NCBI GenBank assembly: GCA_902597795.1
Contig: CACJZA010000005.1
Coordinates: forward strand, 19,743 to 83,742
Direction of reading: 5' to 3'
From: an uncultured Alphaproteobacteria bacterium
Lineage (GTDB): Bacteria; Pseudomonadota; Alphaproteobacteria; HIMB59; GCA-002718135
DNA: 64,000 nucleotides
Shown here in pieces: positions 27,173 through 36,114 of this stretch. Both the position numbers and the translations under genes were made by a program. The notes beneath the pieces are model-generated. The model saw only the letters and a list, made by a program, of their open reading frames with translations, made no database searches and was not told where the DNA came from. How positions within the stretch are numbered: the stretch's first letter is position 1; every line of letters starts with the position of its first letter.

Positions 27173-27317
27173 AAGATACAATTTTAATTCTTAAAGTTTT
27201 GTCTAAATTAGGTCAACATGTAAGCTAAAATTAATAATTTATACGTTGAATTTAAACGTTATATATGTTTTTATATATTAACTTAAGTTTGTTTTTTGTT
27301 AAATTTCTAGAAATTAT

Positions 27318-27342
27318 GAACAAAAATCTTAGGTTTTTGTTC
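27318..27342 (+). promoter_or_regulatory. Leader hairpin upstream of the ABC binding-protein gene
   Basis: A perfect 9-bp inverted repeat, GAACAAAAA (27318-27326) and TTTTTGTTC (27334-27342), with a 7-base loop, ending 8 bases before the GGGAGGA ribosome binding site (27351-27357). On the RNA it would form a stem just upstream of the start and could tune stability or translation. It matches no riboswitch I recognise. The rest of the 234-base divergent gap (27127-27360) shows only AT-rich sequence and a minor ACGTT/AACGT repeat at 27243-27259. Confidence 0.55.
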
Positions 27343-27360
27343 AATTATAAGGGAGGACAA

Positions 27361-28989
27361 ATGAAAAATAAGAAAATAGACAAATACATTGAAGAACAGT
27401 CTTCAAAGCTAACAAAAGGGCTTATTGATAGAAGACAGTTCATGATGTCTGTCCTTGCTACTGGGGTCACGCTACCAATTGCATTATCATTAGCAGATAA
27501 AGCAGTTGCAGCTACACCAAAAAAAGGTGGACATTTAAGATGGGGTAATAGTGCAGCAGATGCAACTGATACTCTTGATCCAGCAACTTATCAGAGCTCA
27601 TTTATGCAAGCTACTGCTTGGTCATATCAAAACTGTCTAACTGTTGTTGATTCAGATCACACAATTGTTGGAGAGCTTGCTGAGTCAATTGAATCAGATG
27701 ATGCTCAAACTTGGGTATATAATCTTCGCAAAGGTGTTGAATTCCATAATGGTAAATCAATGACAGCAGAAGATGTTGTGCTCAACTATCAGTATCATAT
27801 GAATCCAGATACTGCTTCGGCAGCAGGTGGACTGTTATCTCAAATTGAAACAGTTTCTGCTGATGGAAATGACAGAGTTATTTTTAAGCTAAAAGGTGCA
27901 AATGCCGATTGGCCTGCAATAACTACTGACTATCATATTATGATTAAACCAACAAAAGATGGAGTTGTTGATGCTCAATCAACGATTGGAACTGGTCCAT
28001 ATATTATGGATGAATTCAATCCTGGTGTTGGTGCAAAATTTGGAAAAAGAAATCCAAATTATTTCAAAGGTGATAGTGTTGCACACTTTGATTCAGTTGA
28101 AGTAATTGGTATTAATGATCCTGCTACTAGACAAGCAGCATTATTAAACGGTGAAATTGACTGGATGAATGGTGTTGATCTTAGAACTGCTAATCTATTG
28201 ACTAGAAATCCTAGTGTAGAAATTACAGCAGCTTCTGGTTACGCTCACTATACAGCTCCAATGAGATTGAATGTTCCACCGTTTGATAACTTTGATGTGC
28301 GTATGGCAATGAAGTTTGCAATCAAAAGACAGGAAATTGTTGATAAGATTATGCTTGGATATGGTACTGTTGGTAATGATCATCCGATCTCTACTGCTCA
28401 CCCATACCACAATAGCGCTTTAGAGCAGAGAGAATTCGATGCTGATAAAGCTGCTTATCACTGGAAAAAATCTGGAATAAGTGGACCAATTGAAATTAGT
28501 ACTTCTGAGGTTCCTTATGCAGGATGTACAGATGCAACTAACTTGATAGCAGCATCTGCTCAAGAATGCGGTATCGATCTTCGAGTAAAAAAAGAACCTG
28601 AAGATGGTTACTGGAGTAACGTATGGAACACTAAAGGTTTCAGTATGAGTTCTTGGGGTGGAAGACCTACAGAGGATATGATGTGGTCTGCTGCATTCAC
28701 TGATGATACTGAGTGGAATGAAGCTGCTTGGGGTAATCTAGTTCAAACTGATTCAACTGTTCGTTTCAATGAACTTGTTAGATCTGCTAGATCAGAACTT
28801 GATGCGGAAAAAAGAAAATCAATGTACTGGGAAGCACAAGCTCTTTGTAACTACGATGGTGGTGCAATTGTTTATGCATTTAACCAATATGTTGGTGCTG
28901 GTTCTAAAAAACTTGCTCACGGAGAAGATGTTGCTGGTAACTGGGAAAGTGATGGTAACAAACTTTCCGAACGTTGGTGGTTTGCATAA
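27361..28989 (+). CDS. Family-5 ABC substrate-binding protein with Tat signal
   Basis: 542 residues from the ATG at 27361, which follows a GGGAGGA ribosome binding site; an upstream in-frame ATG at 27265 would put the leader hairpin inside the gene and is rejected. Residues about 17-50 form a twin-arginine signal (DRRQFMMSVLATGV, then a hydrophobic stretch and ADKAVAA). The mature part is SBP_bac_5/DppA-like, with LDPATYQSSF, YNLRKGVEFHNGKSMTAEDVVLNYQYHMNP and ALLNGEIDWM blocks. It delivers an unknown substrate (peptide, amine or sugar derivative) to the divergent Dpp-type permeases. Its GC-richer, codon-balanced sequence suggests high expression. A strong terminator follows. Confidence 0.92.
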   Translation: MKNKKIDKYIEEQSSKLTKGLIDRRQFMMSVLATGVTLPIALSLADKAVAATPKKGGHLRWGNSAADATDTLDPATYQSSFMQATAWSYQNCLTVVDSDHTIVGELAESIESDDAQTWVYNLRKGVEFHNGKSMTAEDVVLNYQYHMNPDTASAAGGLLSQIETVSADGNDRVIFKLKGANADWPAITTDYHIMIKPTKDGVVDAQSTIGTGPYIMDEFNPGVGAKFGKRNPNYFKGDSVAHFDSVEVIGINDPATRQAALLNGEIDWMNGVDLRTANLLTRNPSVEITAASGYAHYTAPMRLNVPPFDNFDVRMAMKFAIKRQEIVDKIMLGYGTVGNDHPISTAHPYHNSALEQREFDADKAAYHWKKSGISGPIEISTSEVPYAGCTDATNLIAASAQECGIDLRVKKEPEDGYWSNVWNTKGFSMSSWGGRPTEDMMWSAAFTDDTEWNEAAWGNLVQTDSTVRFNELVRSARSELDAEKRKSMYWEAQALCNYDGGAIVYAFNQYVGAGSKKLAHGEDVAGNWESDGNKLSERWWFA

Positions 28990-29004
28990 AATTTTAATTT
29001 TCTT

Positions 29005-29028
29005 TGTGGCGCATTTAAATGCGCCACA
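29005..29028 (+). terminator. Perfect 24-bp palindrome after the ABC binding-protein gene
   Basis: A perfect palindrome centred at 29016/29017 (core GTGGCGCAT and complement) 15 bases after the stop, the most GC-rich stem in any gap of this window. It is followed by only a short T-containing stretch. It probably ends or protects the binding-protein transcript and separates it from the downstream methyltransferase gene. Confidence 0.72.
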
Positions 29029-29053
29029 TTATTTCTACTAATCTTCCAAAAAA

Positions 29054-29977
29054 ATGTTTTTAAAAAATAAGAAATACCTCTTTGATGGAGGTTCCGGTCA
29101 AACTTTAATGGAAATGGGTTTAAAGACAACAGGTGATCTTTGGTCTGCAAAAGCTTTATTAAATGAAAATAATCACCCAATGGTCGTAGAAATGCATAAA
29201 AATTTTATAAATGCAGGATCAGAATTAATCGTTACTTCAAATTTTAGTGTTAGAAGAAGACTATTAAAAAAATATAATTTACTTGATAGATTTGAATTTG
29301 GAATACGATCTGCTGGAGCACTGGCATTAAAAGCAAAAAATGAAAGTGATAAAAAAGTTATTGTTGCAGGCTCATTGCCAAATCAAGGTAATACATATTC
29401 CCCAATACATTTTGAAACTGATGAAACCATGTTTAATTATTTTCATGAAATTGCAAAAATATTAAAAGATTACGTCGACATTTTTTACTTAGATGTTTTG
29501 TGTTCTATCAAAGAAATAAAAATTGCTTTAGAAGCTTCAAAAGAATTTAATAAACAAGTTCTTGTAGGTGTACACTTACGTTATGATGGCAAATTACCAT
29601 CTGGAGAAAGTCTTGATGAACTTTTTGAAATTATTCAAAAATTTAATTGCTGTGGCATAGTATCTGCCTGCGTATCACCAGAAATCGTTAATTTGAGTAT
29701 TCCTATGTTTAATAAACAAAAGCTTCCTTTTGGTTATAAAATGAATTTATTTAAAGAATTGCCTACGAGTAATAAAGAAAAATTTAATTCAGAAGGTTTT
29801 GAAGGACATTATGATTATATTGATCCCGTTGAGTTACTTGGAACTCGAAATGAAGAATTTGGAGAAGAAAAATATAAAAAGTTTGTTTTAAATTCTTTAA
29901 ATGCAGGTGTTACTCTAGTTGGTGGATGCTGTGAAGTAAAGCCACGACATATTGAAGCTATTAAGAATTTATTTTAA
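29054..29977 (+). CDS. Homocysteine S-methyltransferase family protein
   Basis: 307 residues of the Zn-dependent homocysteine methyltransferase barrel (MmuM, BHMT, MetH N-domain). The start FDGGSGQTLMEMGL is the family's first motif, TSNFSVRRRLL its second, and the zinc ligands are Cys in SACVSPE near 206 and the Cys pair in GGCCEVKPRHI near 292. Members move a methyl group from S-methylmethionine, glycine betaine or DMSP-type donors to homocysteine. The nearby glycine-betaine and DmdA-like genes make a betaine or sulfonium donor plausible; MmuM-type activity is the alternative. Confidence 0.85.
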   Translation: MFLKNKKYLFDGGSGQTLMEMGLKTTGDLWSAKALLNENNHPMVVEMHKNFINAGSELIVTSNFSVRRRLLKKYNLLDRFEFGIRSAGALALKAKNESDKKVIVAGSLPNQGNTYSPIHFETDETMFNYFHEIAKILKDYVDIFYLDVLCSIKEIKIALEASKEFNKQVLVGVHLRYDGKLPSGESLDELFEIIQKFNCCGIVSACVSPEIVNLSIPMFNKQKLPFGYKMNLFKELPTSNKEKFNSEGFEGHYDYIDPVELLGTRNEEFGEEKYKKFVLNSLNAGVTLVGGCCEVKPRHIEAIKNLF

Positions 29978-30018
29978 AATTTTTTTTTAATTATTTTGTG
30001 ATAAGTTAAGTATTTTTT

Positions 30019-31248
30019 ATGGGAGATTTAGTTAGTAATTACAGATTTGTTGTAAAGCCAGTTATTAAAGAAACTGGCAGATCTCTGGATTTGGCTAGAC
30101 CCATGAAAATACATCCTCTTACTTATCAGGAGTTACCACTCAACCCAGAATATACTAACTACGCTGATGGAAGATTTACACTTGAAAAATTGTCTCATGC
30201 TACAGCAGATGAAATGTATTGGAAAGCTAGACAAGAAATAATCTTACGTCATACGGGTGAACATCCATACGAAATCTCTGGTCCGGATGCTGAAAATTTA
30301 CTTCAACAAATATTTCCTAGAGATATTTCAAAAGTAAAAATTGGAAGATGCTCCTATCAATTTGCATGCTACCATGATGGAGGAATGATTTCAGATGGAT
30401 TGTTAATAAGATTAGAAAAAAATAAATTTTGGTTTGCTCAAGGTGATGGACATTTATATAGTTGGTACAAAGCTCATTCTAAAAATTTAGATGTTGAAAT
30501 TAAAGATCCAAATGTTTGGGTAAGCCAAATACAAGGACCTAAATCTCTAAGACTGTTAGAAAAACTAATTGATCAACCATTAAAAAATAATTTTAATTAC
30601 TTTGATTGGATTGAAACTTCAATTGCATCAGAAAAAGTAATTATAAGTAGAACAGGGTTTACGAATGAATTAGGTTGGGAAATTTATTTAAGACCACAAA
30701 ATGATTCAAAAAAAATTGGAGACTTAATATTAAGTAAAGGTGAAGAAATGGGAATGATCTTAACAGCCTCACCAGGATTTAGATGCAGAAGAATTGAGGC
30801 AGGTCTTTTGTCTGCGGGGAGAGATTTTACCAGGGATAGATCTCCATTTGCTGTTGGATTAGGAAAATTTATAGATTTTAATAAAGGAGATTTCATTGGA
30901 AGAGAATATTTACTTAATGCCAGTAAAGATTGTTTAACTTGGGGTATGAGAGTAGAAAATAGTTTTGCTTTAGTTGATTCTGAAATTTCTATTAATAATA
31001 AAAAAGTAGGCATTGTAACTTCAAGTACATGGTCTCCATTTCAAGTTTGTGGTGTTGCTATAGTTCATATGAACTATGTAGAATTTGGACCAGGCACAAT
31101 AGTAGATGTCAGCTGTGATGATGGTAGTTTACAAAAAGGTGAAATCTGCACTTTACCAATGTATGATGAGAAAGGTGAAATACAAAGAGGTTTAAAAGAA
31201 GATATTCCATCCAGTCCAATACCTTGGAAGGGTATTTCAAAAAACTAA
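30019..31248 (+). CDS. GcvT-fold folate-binding methyltransferase, substrate unknown
   Basis: 409 residues of the aminomethyltransferase (GcvT/DmdA/dimethylglycine-demethylase) family. An unusual N-terminal stretch of about 60 residues precedes the usual folate-binding domain. GcvT-type landmarks are WKARQEIILRHTGEHPYEISGPDAENLLQQIFPRDIS near 68-105, ISRTGFTNELGWEIYLRP near 213-231 and RCRRIEAGLLSAGRD near 255-269. These enzymes pass a methyl or methylene group to tetrahydrofolate. It is clearly distinct from the DmdA-like protein 3.3 kb downstream. The neighbouring homocysteine methyltransferase suggests a methylated amine or sulfonium substrate. Confidence 0.82.
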   Translation: MGDLVSNYRFVVKPVIKETGRSLDLARPMKIHPLTYQELPLNPEYTNYADGRFTLEKLSHATADEMYWKARQEIILRHTGEHPYEISGPDAENLLQQIFPRDISKVKIGRCSYQFACYHDGGMISDGLLIRLEKNKFWFAQGDGHLYSWYKAHSKNLDVEIKDPNVWVSQIQGPKSLRLLEKLIDQPLKNNFNYFDWIETSIASEKVIISRTGFTNELGWEIYLRPQNDSKKIGDLILSKGEEMGMILTASPGFRCRRIEAGLLSAGRDFTRDRSPFAVGLGKFIDFNKGDFIGREYLLNASKDCLTWGMRVENSFALVDSEISINNKKVGIVTSSTWSPFQVCGVAIVHMNYVEFGPGTIVDVSCDDGSLQKGEICTLPMYDEKGEIQRGLKEDIPSSPIPWKGISKN

Positions 31249-31296
31249 TATATTTTGTAATAGAATTATAAATTATATTAGAATACAAATATTAGA

Positions 31297-32460
31297 ATGA
31301 ATGATCTCATTAAACCTAGCACAAAAATTCACACAATTGATGATGCAATAAGATTATCTAAAAAAAGATTACCAAAATTAGTCTTTGACTTTATTGATGG
31401 AGCATCAGGAGATGACAAACTTGCAGAAATTAATAGTACAGCATTAGATCAAATTAGACTTGAGCCTAAGGTTTTTAGAAATGTTGAGAATAGAAATTTA
31501 AGTAAAAAAATATTTGATTTTCATTTTGATTATCCATTTGGATTTGCACCAATGGGAATGACAAATCTTTCATGGCCAAATGCAGATAAAATGATAGCAA
31601 AAGAAAGTGCGTATAATAATATTCCAACATGTGTTTCAATGGCTTCTAGTACTACGCTAGAAGATATGTTTACTTTTTCAGAAGGTCATTCGTGGATGCA
31701 AATATATATTTTTCAAAGTGAAGAATTTATAATGGAATTATTAAAAAGAGCAGAAAGTATTGGATACAAGGTTTTGATCCTCACTGTTGATGTTCCAATT
31801 CTTTCAAGAAGAGCCAGAGATGATAGAAATGGCTTTGGTTATCCATTTAAAATTGGCCCAAAACAATTTTTAGATTTTGCACTACATCCTCAATGGAGCT
31901 TAACAACTTTATTTAAAGGCGCTCCACAACCAATGAATTATGTTACCTCTAAAAGTGGTGATCAAATTTTTAGACGAAAAGAAAGTAGAGGAGCAACTGA
32001 TTGGAATACTCTAAAAAGGGTTCGAGACGCTTGGAAAGGAAAATTAATAATCAAAGGAGTAATGAATTCTGAAGATGCTTTGAAAATTAAAGAGGCTGGT
32101 GCTGATGCAATTCAAGTATCAAATCATGGTGGAAGGCAATTAGATAGTGCTACTGCTTCTATTAATGCTTTGCCATTAATACGAAAAGCTTTGGGAGACG
32201 ATTTTCCAATACTTTTTGATAGTGGCATTAGAAGTGGTAGTGATATTTTACGAGCATTAGCTCTGGGAGCTAACTTTGTTATGTTTGGCAGACCTTTAAT
32301 GTATGCTATTGGAGCAGATGGTGCAAGAGGTCTTAGAAGAATCATTAATCTAATTAAAGAAGAGTTAAGTACAAATCTTGGCTTAGTGGGATTAACCGAT
32401 ATAAATGAAGTTGATAAAAAAATTATAGCAGAGAAATTTTTTAAGGATATAAAGTATTAA
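31297..32460 (+). CDS. FMN-dependent 2-hydroxyacid oxidase/dehydrogenase
   Basis: 387 residues of the lactate dehydrogenase (LldD), glycolate oxidase and mandelate dehydrogenase family. FMN and substrate sites are visible: FDFIDGASGDD near 25, FGFAPMGMTNLSWP near 82, QIYIF near 130, LTVDVPILSRRARDDRNGF near 163, the catalytic-histidine block VSNHGGRQLDS near 275 and DSGIRSGSDILRALALGA near 308. It oxidises an L-2-hydroxy acid to a 2-oxo acid. It opens a tight six-gene unit and the next gene encodes a ThDP enzyme, which suggests the 2-oxo acid is handed on for decarboxylation. Confidence 0.87.
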   Translation: MNDLIKPSTKIHTIDDAIRLSKKRLPKLVFDFIDGASGDDKLAEINSTALDQIRLEPKVFRNVENRNLSKKIFDFHFDYPFGFAPMGMTNLSWPNADKMIAKESAYNNIPTCVSMASSTTLEDMFTFSEGHSWMQIYIFQSEEFIMELLKRAESIGYKVLILTVDVPILSRRARDDRNGFGYPFKIGPKQFLDFALHPQWSLTTLFKGAPQPMNYVTSKSGDQIFRRKESRGATDWNTLKRVRDAWKGKLIIKGVMNSEDALKIKEAGADAIQVSNHGGRQLDSATASINALPLIRKALGDDFPILFDSGIRSGSDILRALALGANFVMFGRPLMYAIGADGARGLRRIINLIKEELSTNLGLVGLTDINEVDKKIIAEKFFKDIKY

Positions 32461-32461
32461 G

Positions 32462-34204
32462 ATGGGAGATAAAAAGATTAGAGGTGGGGCATTAGTTGCA
32501 AGAGCTCTTAAAGACAAAGGTATTGATAATGTTTTTACACTTTCTGGAGGTTTTTGTAATCCGGCACTTGAAGGATTTATGGAGTGTCAAATTAATGTAA
32601 TTAATTGTCCTCATGAACAAATTGCTGGTCATTTAGCTGATGGTCATACTAGAATATCAAGAAAACCTTCTGTTTGTATTGTTGGACCAGAAGGTTTTGC
32701 AAATGCAGTACCCTCAATGATGGAAGCTTGGGGTGAAAGATCCCCTGTTATTTTTATAACTGGATCTAGTAGCTTAAAAAGACAAGGATCAGGCGGTTTT
32801 AAGGAAATAGATGATGTATCTATTGCTGCACCTTTAACAAAATACAGTGCCAGTATAACAGATGGCAATAGAATAAGAGAGTTCGTAGATAAAGCTTATA
32901 GAATTGCAACAAATGGCTATCCTGGTGCAGTACATTTAAGTGTACCAGTAGATATAATGTTTTCATCATTTGCAGATGATGCAGGTTTAGAAGAAAGACC
33001 TTTTACTCATCAAAAAAAACCTTTAGCAAAAGCTTGGCCTGATCCTGAGAGTTTAAATGAAATATTTGATCTGGCAATTAGTGCGCAAAAACCTGTTTTT
33101 ATTGGAGGGCATGGTGTTTGGTGGTCTAGTGCAGAAAAAAAATTAGAACAAGCTGGCTTTGAATTAAACATTCCAATATTTAATATACCATACCATCAAA
33201 AGCTTTTAGGTGAAGAGGCAGATACATACATGGGTCTGGCAGATATTCATCAATACCCCCCATCAAAGATGGCTCTAAATGAATCAGATTTGGTTCTTAT
33301 GATTGGTGCACGTCTTGATAATCAAATGAATTTTGGTAATCCTCCACTTTTTCCAAAAAGCACTAAACTTATTTGTATTAATGGATCGCATGAAGAGATA
33401 GAACTAAATAGAGCTGCAGATATTAACTTACTTTGTGATCCTGGAGTTTTTTTGGACAAACTCATAGAGTTAAAGAAAAACAGTAAATGGAAATTAAACA
33501 ATCAATGGTTTGATAAGAATAAAAAAGAGAAAAAAATTTGGATTGATAAAACATTAGATGAATTAAATAAAGAAACTAAACAGACGAAAAAAAATGGTGG
33601 AAAAATTCATCCTCTTCAATTAGCTTTAGATGTTCAAGAAGTATTAAATGAAAATGATTGGTTAGTTATTGATGGTGGAAATACACATTTCTGGTCTGAG
33701 ATCGCAATTAATATTGCTGGATCAAAAGGTAAAAAACTTGGAGGAATATTGCATCCGGGTACTTTCAGTATGTTAGGTGTTGGAGTTCCTTTTGCAATAT
33801 CAGCGAAAAATCTTAATCCTAAATCTAATGTTGTTTTAATAAGTGGAGATGGTGCATTTTTATCTGGTGGATTATCAATTGAAGCTGCATTTCAAGAAAA
33901 AAAACCTATTGTTGTAGTTATAGATAACAATGGAGGTCTTGACTGTATCTCTCAACAACAAGAAAGGTTATTTGAAAGTGGAAAACACTTTGCAACTGAT
34001 TTTAGAGATATTCCATTTCATTCAATTTTTGAGGGTTTTGGAGGGCATGGAGAATTAGTTACTAAAAGAGAAGATTTAGCCCCCGCTTTAAAAAGAGCGT
34101 TAGATAGTGGTAAAACTTCATGTGTAAATGTTAAGGCTAAAGGCGTTATAAGTCCAATAGTTGCTGCAGTAAGTGATAAAAGAGATAAAGCATCTATAGA
34201 GTAG
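32462..34204 (+). CDS. ThDP-dependent enzyme of the acetolactate synthase/decarboxylase superfamily
   Basis: 580 residues with the three-domain POX-type layout. The catalytic Glu lies in CPHEQIAGHLADG near 50-62, the middle domain spans about 190-330, and the C-terminal ThDP site has ISGDGAFLSGGLSIEAAFQEKK...NNGG (the GDG...NN motif, about 460-493). Members include acetolactate synthase, glyoxylate carboligase, benzoylformate decarboxylase and 2-hydroxyacyl-CoA lyase; I cannot place it in one of these. It starts 1 base after the FMN oxidase stop and is followed 3 bases later by the HIUase-like gene. With the FMN oxidase upstream, decarboxylation of a 2-oxo acid is the likeliest role. Confidence 0.82.
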   Translation: MGDKKIRGGALVARALKDKGIDNVFTLSGGFCNPALEGFMECQINVINCPHEQIAGHLADGHTRISRKPSVCIVGPEGFANAVPSMMEAWGERSPVIFITGSSSLKRQGSGGFKEIDDVSIAAPLTKYSASITDGNRIREFVDKAYRIATNGYPGAVHLSVPVDIMFSSFADDAGLEERPFTHQKKPLAKAWPDPESLNEIFDLAISAQKPVFIGGHGVWWSSAEKKLEQAGFELNIPIFNIPYHQKLLGEEADTYMGLADIHQYPPSKMALNESDLVLMIGARLDNQMNFGNPPLFPKSTKLICINGSHEEIELNRAADINLLCDPGVFLDKLIELKKNSKWKLNNQWFDKNKKEKKIWIDKTLDELNKETKQTKKNGGKIHPLQLALDVQEVLNENDWLVIDGGNTHFWSEIAINIAGSKGKKLGGILHPGTFSMLGVGVPFAISAKNLNPKSNVVLISGDGAFLSGGLSIEAAFQEKKPIVVVIDNNGGLDCISQQQERLFESGKHFATDFRDIPFHSIFEGFGGHGELVTKREDLAPALKRALDSGKTSCVNVKAKGVISPIVAAVSDKRDKASIE

Positions 34205-34207
34205 GTT

Positions 34208-34543
34208 ATGGCAATTTTTTCTACACATTTACTAAACTCAATAGATGGTACGCATGCAAGTGATGTAGAAATTGTTATTTATAAAGTAAATAATAATAAC
34301 AAAGTTGTATTTTTAGAAGATAAAACAGATAGCTCTGGAAGAATGCTTAAAGAATTTGAATTAACGAAAGAAGATTGTGAAAGTGATTATGAAATGATAA
34401 TTAATTCTGGTAAATATTTTAGAAATACTAGTGAAATAATTAATTCAATAAGTGTTAAATTTAAAATGAAAGATCCTCTTAAAAAATACCACATACCTCT
34501 AATTATTTCTCCAAATGGATACTCAATATGGTGGTCAAAATAA
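34208..34543 (+). CDS. Transthyretin/5-hydroxyisourate-hydrolase-like protein, active site altered
   Basis: 111 residues, the usual length of HIU hydrolase. The start IFSTHLLNSIDGTHASDV matches the family with His7 in place; Arg45 (DSSGRM) and His95 (YHIPLIISPNGYS) correspond to the other conserved catalytic residues. The diagnostic C-terminal YRGS motif is replaced by IWWSK. True HIUase acts in urate breakdown, but no other purine-degradation gene is nearby, so it may have a different ring-opening or binding role in this operon. It lies 3 bases after the ThDP gene and 1 base before the DmdA-like gene. Confidence 0.72.
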   Translation: MAIFSTHLLNSIDGTHASDVEIVIYKVNNNNKVVFLEDKTDSSGRMLKEFELTKEDCESDYEMIINSGKYFRNTSEIINSISVKFKMKDPLKKYHIPLIISPNGYSIWWSK

Positions 34544-34544
34544 A

Positions 34545-35666
34545 ATGAGTAATTCAGGATTAAACATGTCTAGACGTATTAGGAGGACTCCCTATACCGA
34601 GAAAGTAATTGAGGCTGGTGTAAGTGGTTTTACTGTAGTTAACCATATGCTTCTTCCAAAATCATATAAAGCAACAGTAGAAGAAGATTATTGGCACTTA
34701 TCTAAAAATACTCAAATTTGGGATGTTTCATGTCAACGACAGGTTCAAATAATAGGAGAAGATGCTACAGAATTAATACAACTCATGTCTCCAAGATCAA
34801 TAAAAGATATGCCTATTGGTAAATGTTACTATTATCCAATGATTGATGAAAATGCAGGGATGATAAATGATCCCGTACTTTTAAAATTAAGTGAAAATAA
34901 ATATTGGCTATCAGTTGCAGACTCAGATGTTCTTCTTTGGGCAAAAGGATTGGCTGTAGGAAGAAATTTTAAAGTTGATATTATAGAGCCAGATATTTAC
35001 CCCTTAGCAATTCAAGGTCCAAAATCTGAAAAATTAATGTCATCAATATTTGGAGAAAAAATTAAAAAATTAAAATTCTTTCATTTTTCTTTTTTTGAAT
35101 TTGAAGGAACAAAACAGATAATTGCAAGATCAGGATATAGCAAACAAGATGGTTTTGAGATTTATCTTAAAGGTTTTAGTTTAGGAAAAAAACTTTGGGA
35201 AACTATTTGGGAAGCAGGAAAAGATTTTAATATTTCACCTGGATGTCCAAATTTAATTGATAGAATAGAAGGTGGTTTATTATCCTATGGTAATGAATTT
35301 ACTTTAGAAAATAATCCAATTGAATGTGGATTTGATAATTATTGTAACAATTTATCTCATGATTTCATTGGAAAAAATGAGCTAAAAAAAATATTAAAAA
35401 ATGGAATAGAAAAAAAAATAAAAGGAATTACTTTTGATGGGTCTCCGACTCCCTCGTGTACAATACCTTTTCCTGTATATTCAAAAAATAGATTTCAAAT
35501 TGGTAATATCACCTCTGGTATTTATTCACCATTTTTAAAAACGAATATTGGGCTATCAATGGTTGATAGAGACTATTGGAATGATGGGCAAGATGTTATC
35601 GTATTAACACCAGACAATATTGAGAGAAAAGGTAAAGTGTGCTCGCTACCTTTTAATTATTCTTAA
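34545..35666 (+). CDS. dmdA: Dimethylsulfoniopropionate demethylase (DmdA or close relative)
   Basis: 373 residues, the length of DmdA. The N-terminus (RRIRRTPYTEKVIEAGVSGF, then VVNHMLLP) and the interior blocks IWDVSCQRQVQI, MINDPVLLKL, PLAIQGPKSEKLM, IARSGYSKQDGFEIYL and PGCPNLIDRIEGGLLSYGNE follow the pattern I recall for Pelagibacter-type DmdA rather than GcvT. DmdA moves a methyl group from DMSP to tetrahydrofolate, leaving methylmercaptopropionate. Start chosen at the ATG 1 base after the preceding stop. No recognisable dmdB, dmdC or dmdD lies nearby, so a related demethylase with another substrate remains possible. Confidence 0.78.
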   Translation: MSNSGLNMSRRIRRTPYTEKVIEAGVSGFTVVNHMLLPKSYKATVEEDYWHLSKNTQIWDVSCQRQVQIIGEDATELIQLMSPRSIKDMPIGKCYYYPMIDENAGMINDPVLLKLSENKYWLSVADSDVLLWAKGLAVGRNFKVDIIEPDIYPLAIQGPKSEKLMSSIFGEKIKKLKFFHFSFFEFEGTKQIIARSGYSKQDGFEIYLKGFSLGKKLWETIWEAGKDFNISPGCPNLIDRIEGGLLSYGNEFTLENNPIECGFDNYCNNLSHDFIGKNELKKILKNGIEKKIKGITFDGSPTPSCTIPFPVYSKNRFQIGNITSGIYSPFLKTNIGLSMVDRDYWNDGQDVIVLTPDNIERKGKVCSLPFNYS

Positions 35667-35667
35667 A

Positions 35668-36114
35668 ATGAGTCATTCAATCGAATTAAAGTGGGAATTA
35701 GGAGATCAGAAACTCGAATTTGGAAAATATTTAACTGATCACACAGTAATGCTTAACGAAAATGTATCTATTGATGCAGGATCATCTCCAGATTATGGGG
35801 GAAGCGAAAGTAATATTAATCCAGAGCAAAAACTAGCTGCAGCTGTAAGTAGTTGTTTTATGATGACGTTTTTAGCTTTAGCTGCAAAAATGAAATGGCC
35901 AGTTATTAATTACAAAGATAAAGCAATTTCGTATTTAGGAAAAAATGCAGAGGGAAGAATGTTCGTCAACAAAATAGAGTTAAATCCAGCTATAGTATTT
36001 GAAGATAATTTTAATATTTCTGATGAAGAAATGAAAAAGATGAAAGAGAGATCACATAAGTATTGTTTTATTGCTAATTCACTATCTAAAGATGTTGAAA
36101 TTCAAATTAATTAA
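35668..36114 (+). CDS. OsmC-like protein
   Basis: 148 residues of the OsmC/Ohr superfamily. The two redox cysteines are visible: Cys63 at the start of the core helix (NPEQKLAAAVSSCFMMTFLALAA) and Cys133 in HKYCFIANSL. Family members reduce organic or fatty-acid hydroperoxides, using thiols. It starts 1 base after the DmdA-like stop and 0 bases before the crotonase-like gene. In this operon it could protect against peroxide from the FMN oxidase or handle a thiol product of demethylation; both are inferences. Confidence 0.82.
   Translation: MSHSIELKWELGDQKLEFGKYLTDHTVMLNENVSIDAGSSPDYGGSESNINPEQKLAAAVSSCFMMTFLALAAKMKWPVINYKDKAISYLGKNAEGRMFVNKIELNPAIVFEDNFNISDEEMKKMKERSHKYCFIANSLSKDVEIQIN

Noticed and set aside
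27265..27360. Upstream in-frame ATG of the ABC binding-protein gene
   Set aside because: Would add 32 residues before the Tat signal and put the leader hairpin and the strong ribosome binding site inside the gene.
28769..29041. Frame overlapping the 3' end of the binding-protein gene and its terminator
   Set aside because: Out of frame inside a strongly supported gene and runs through the terminator palindrome.
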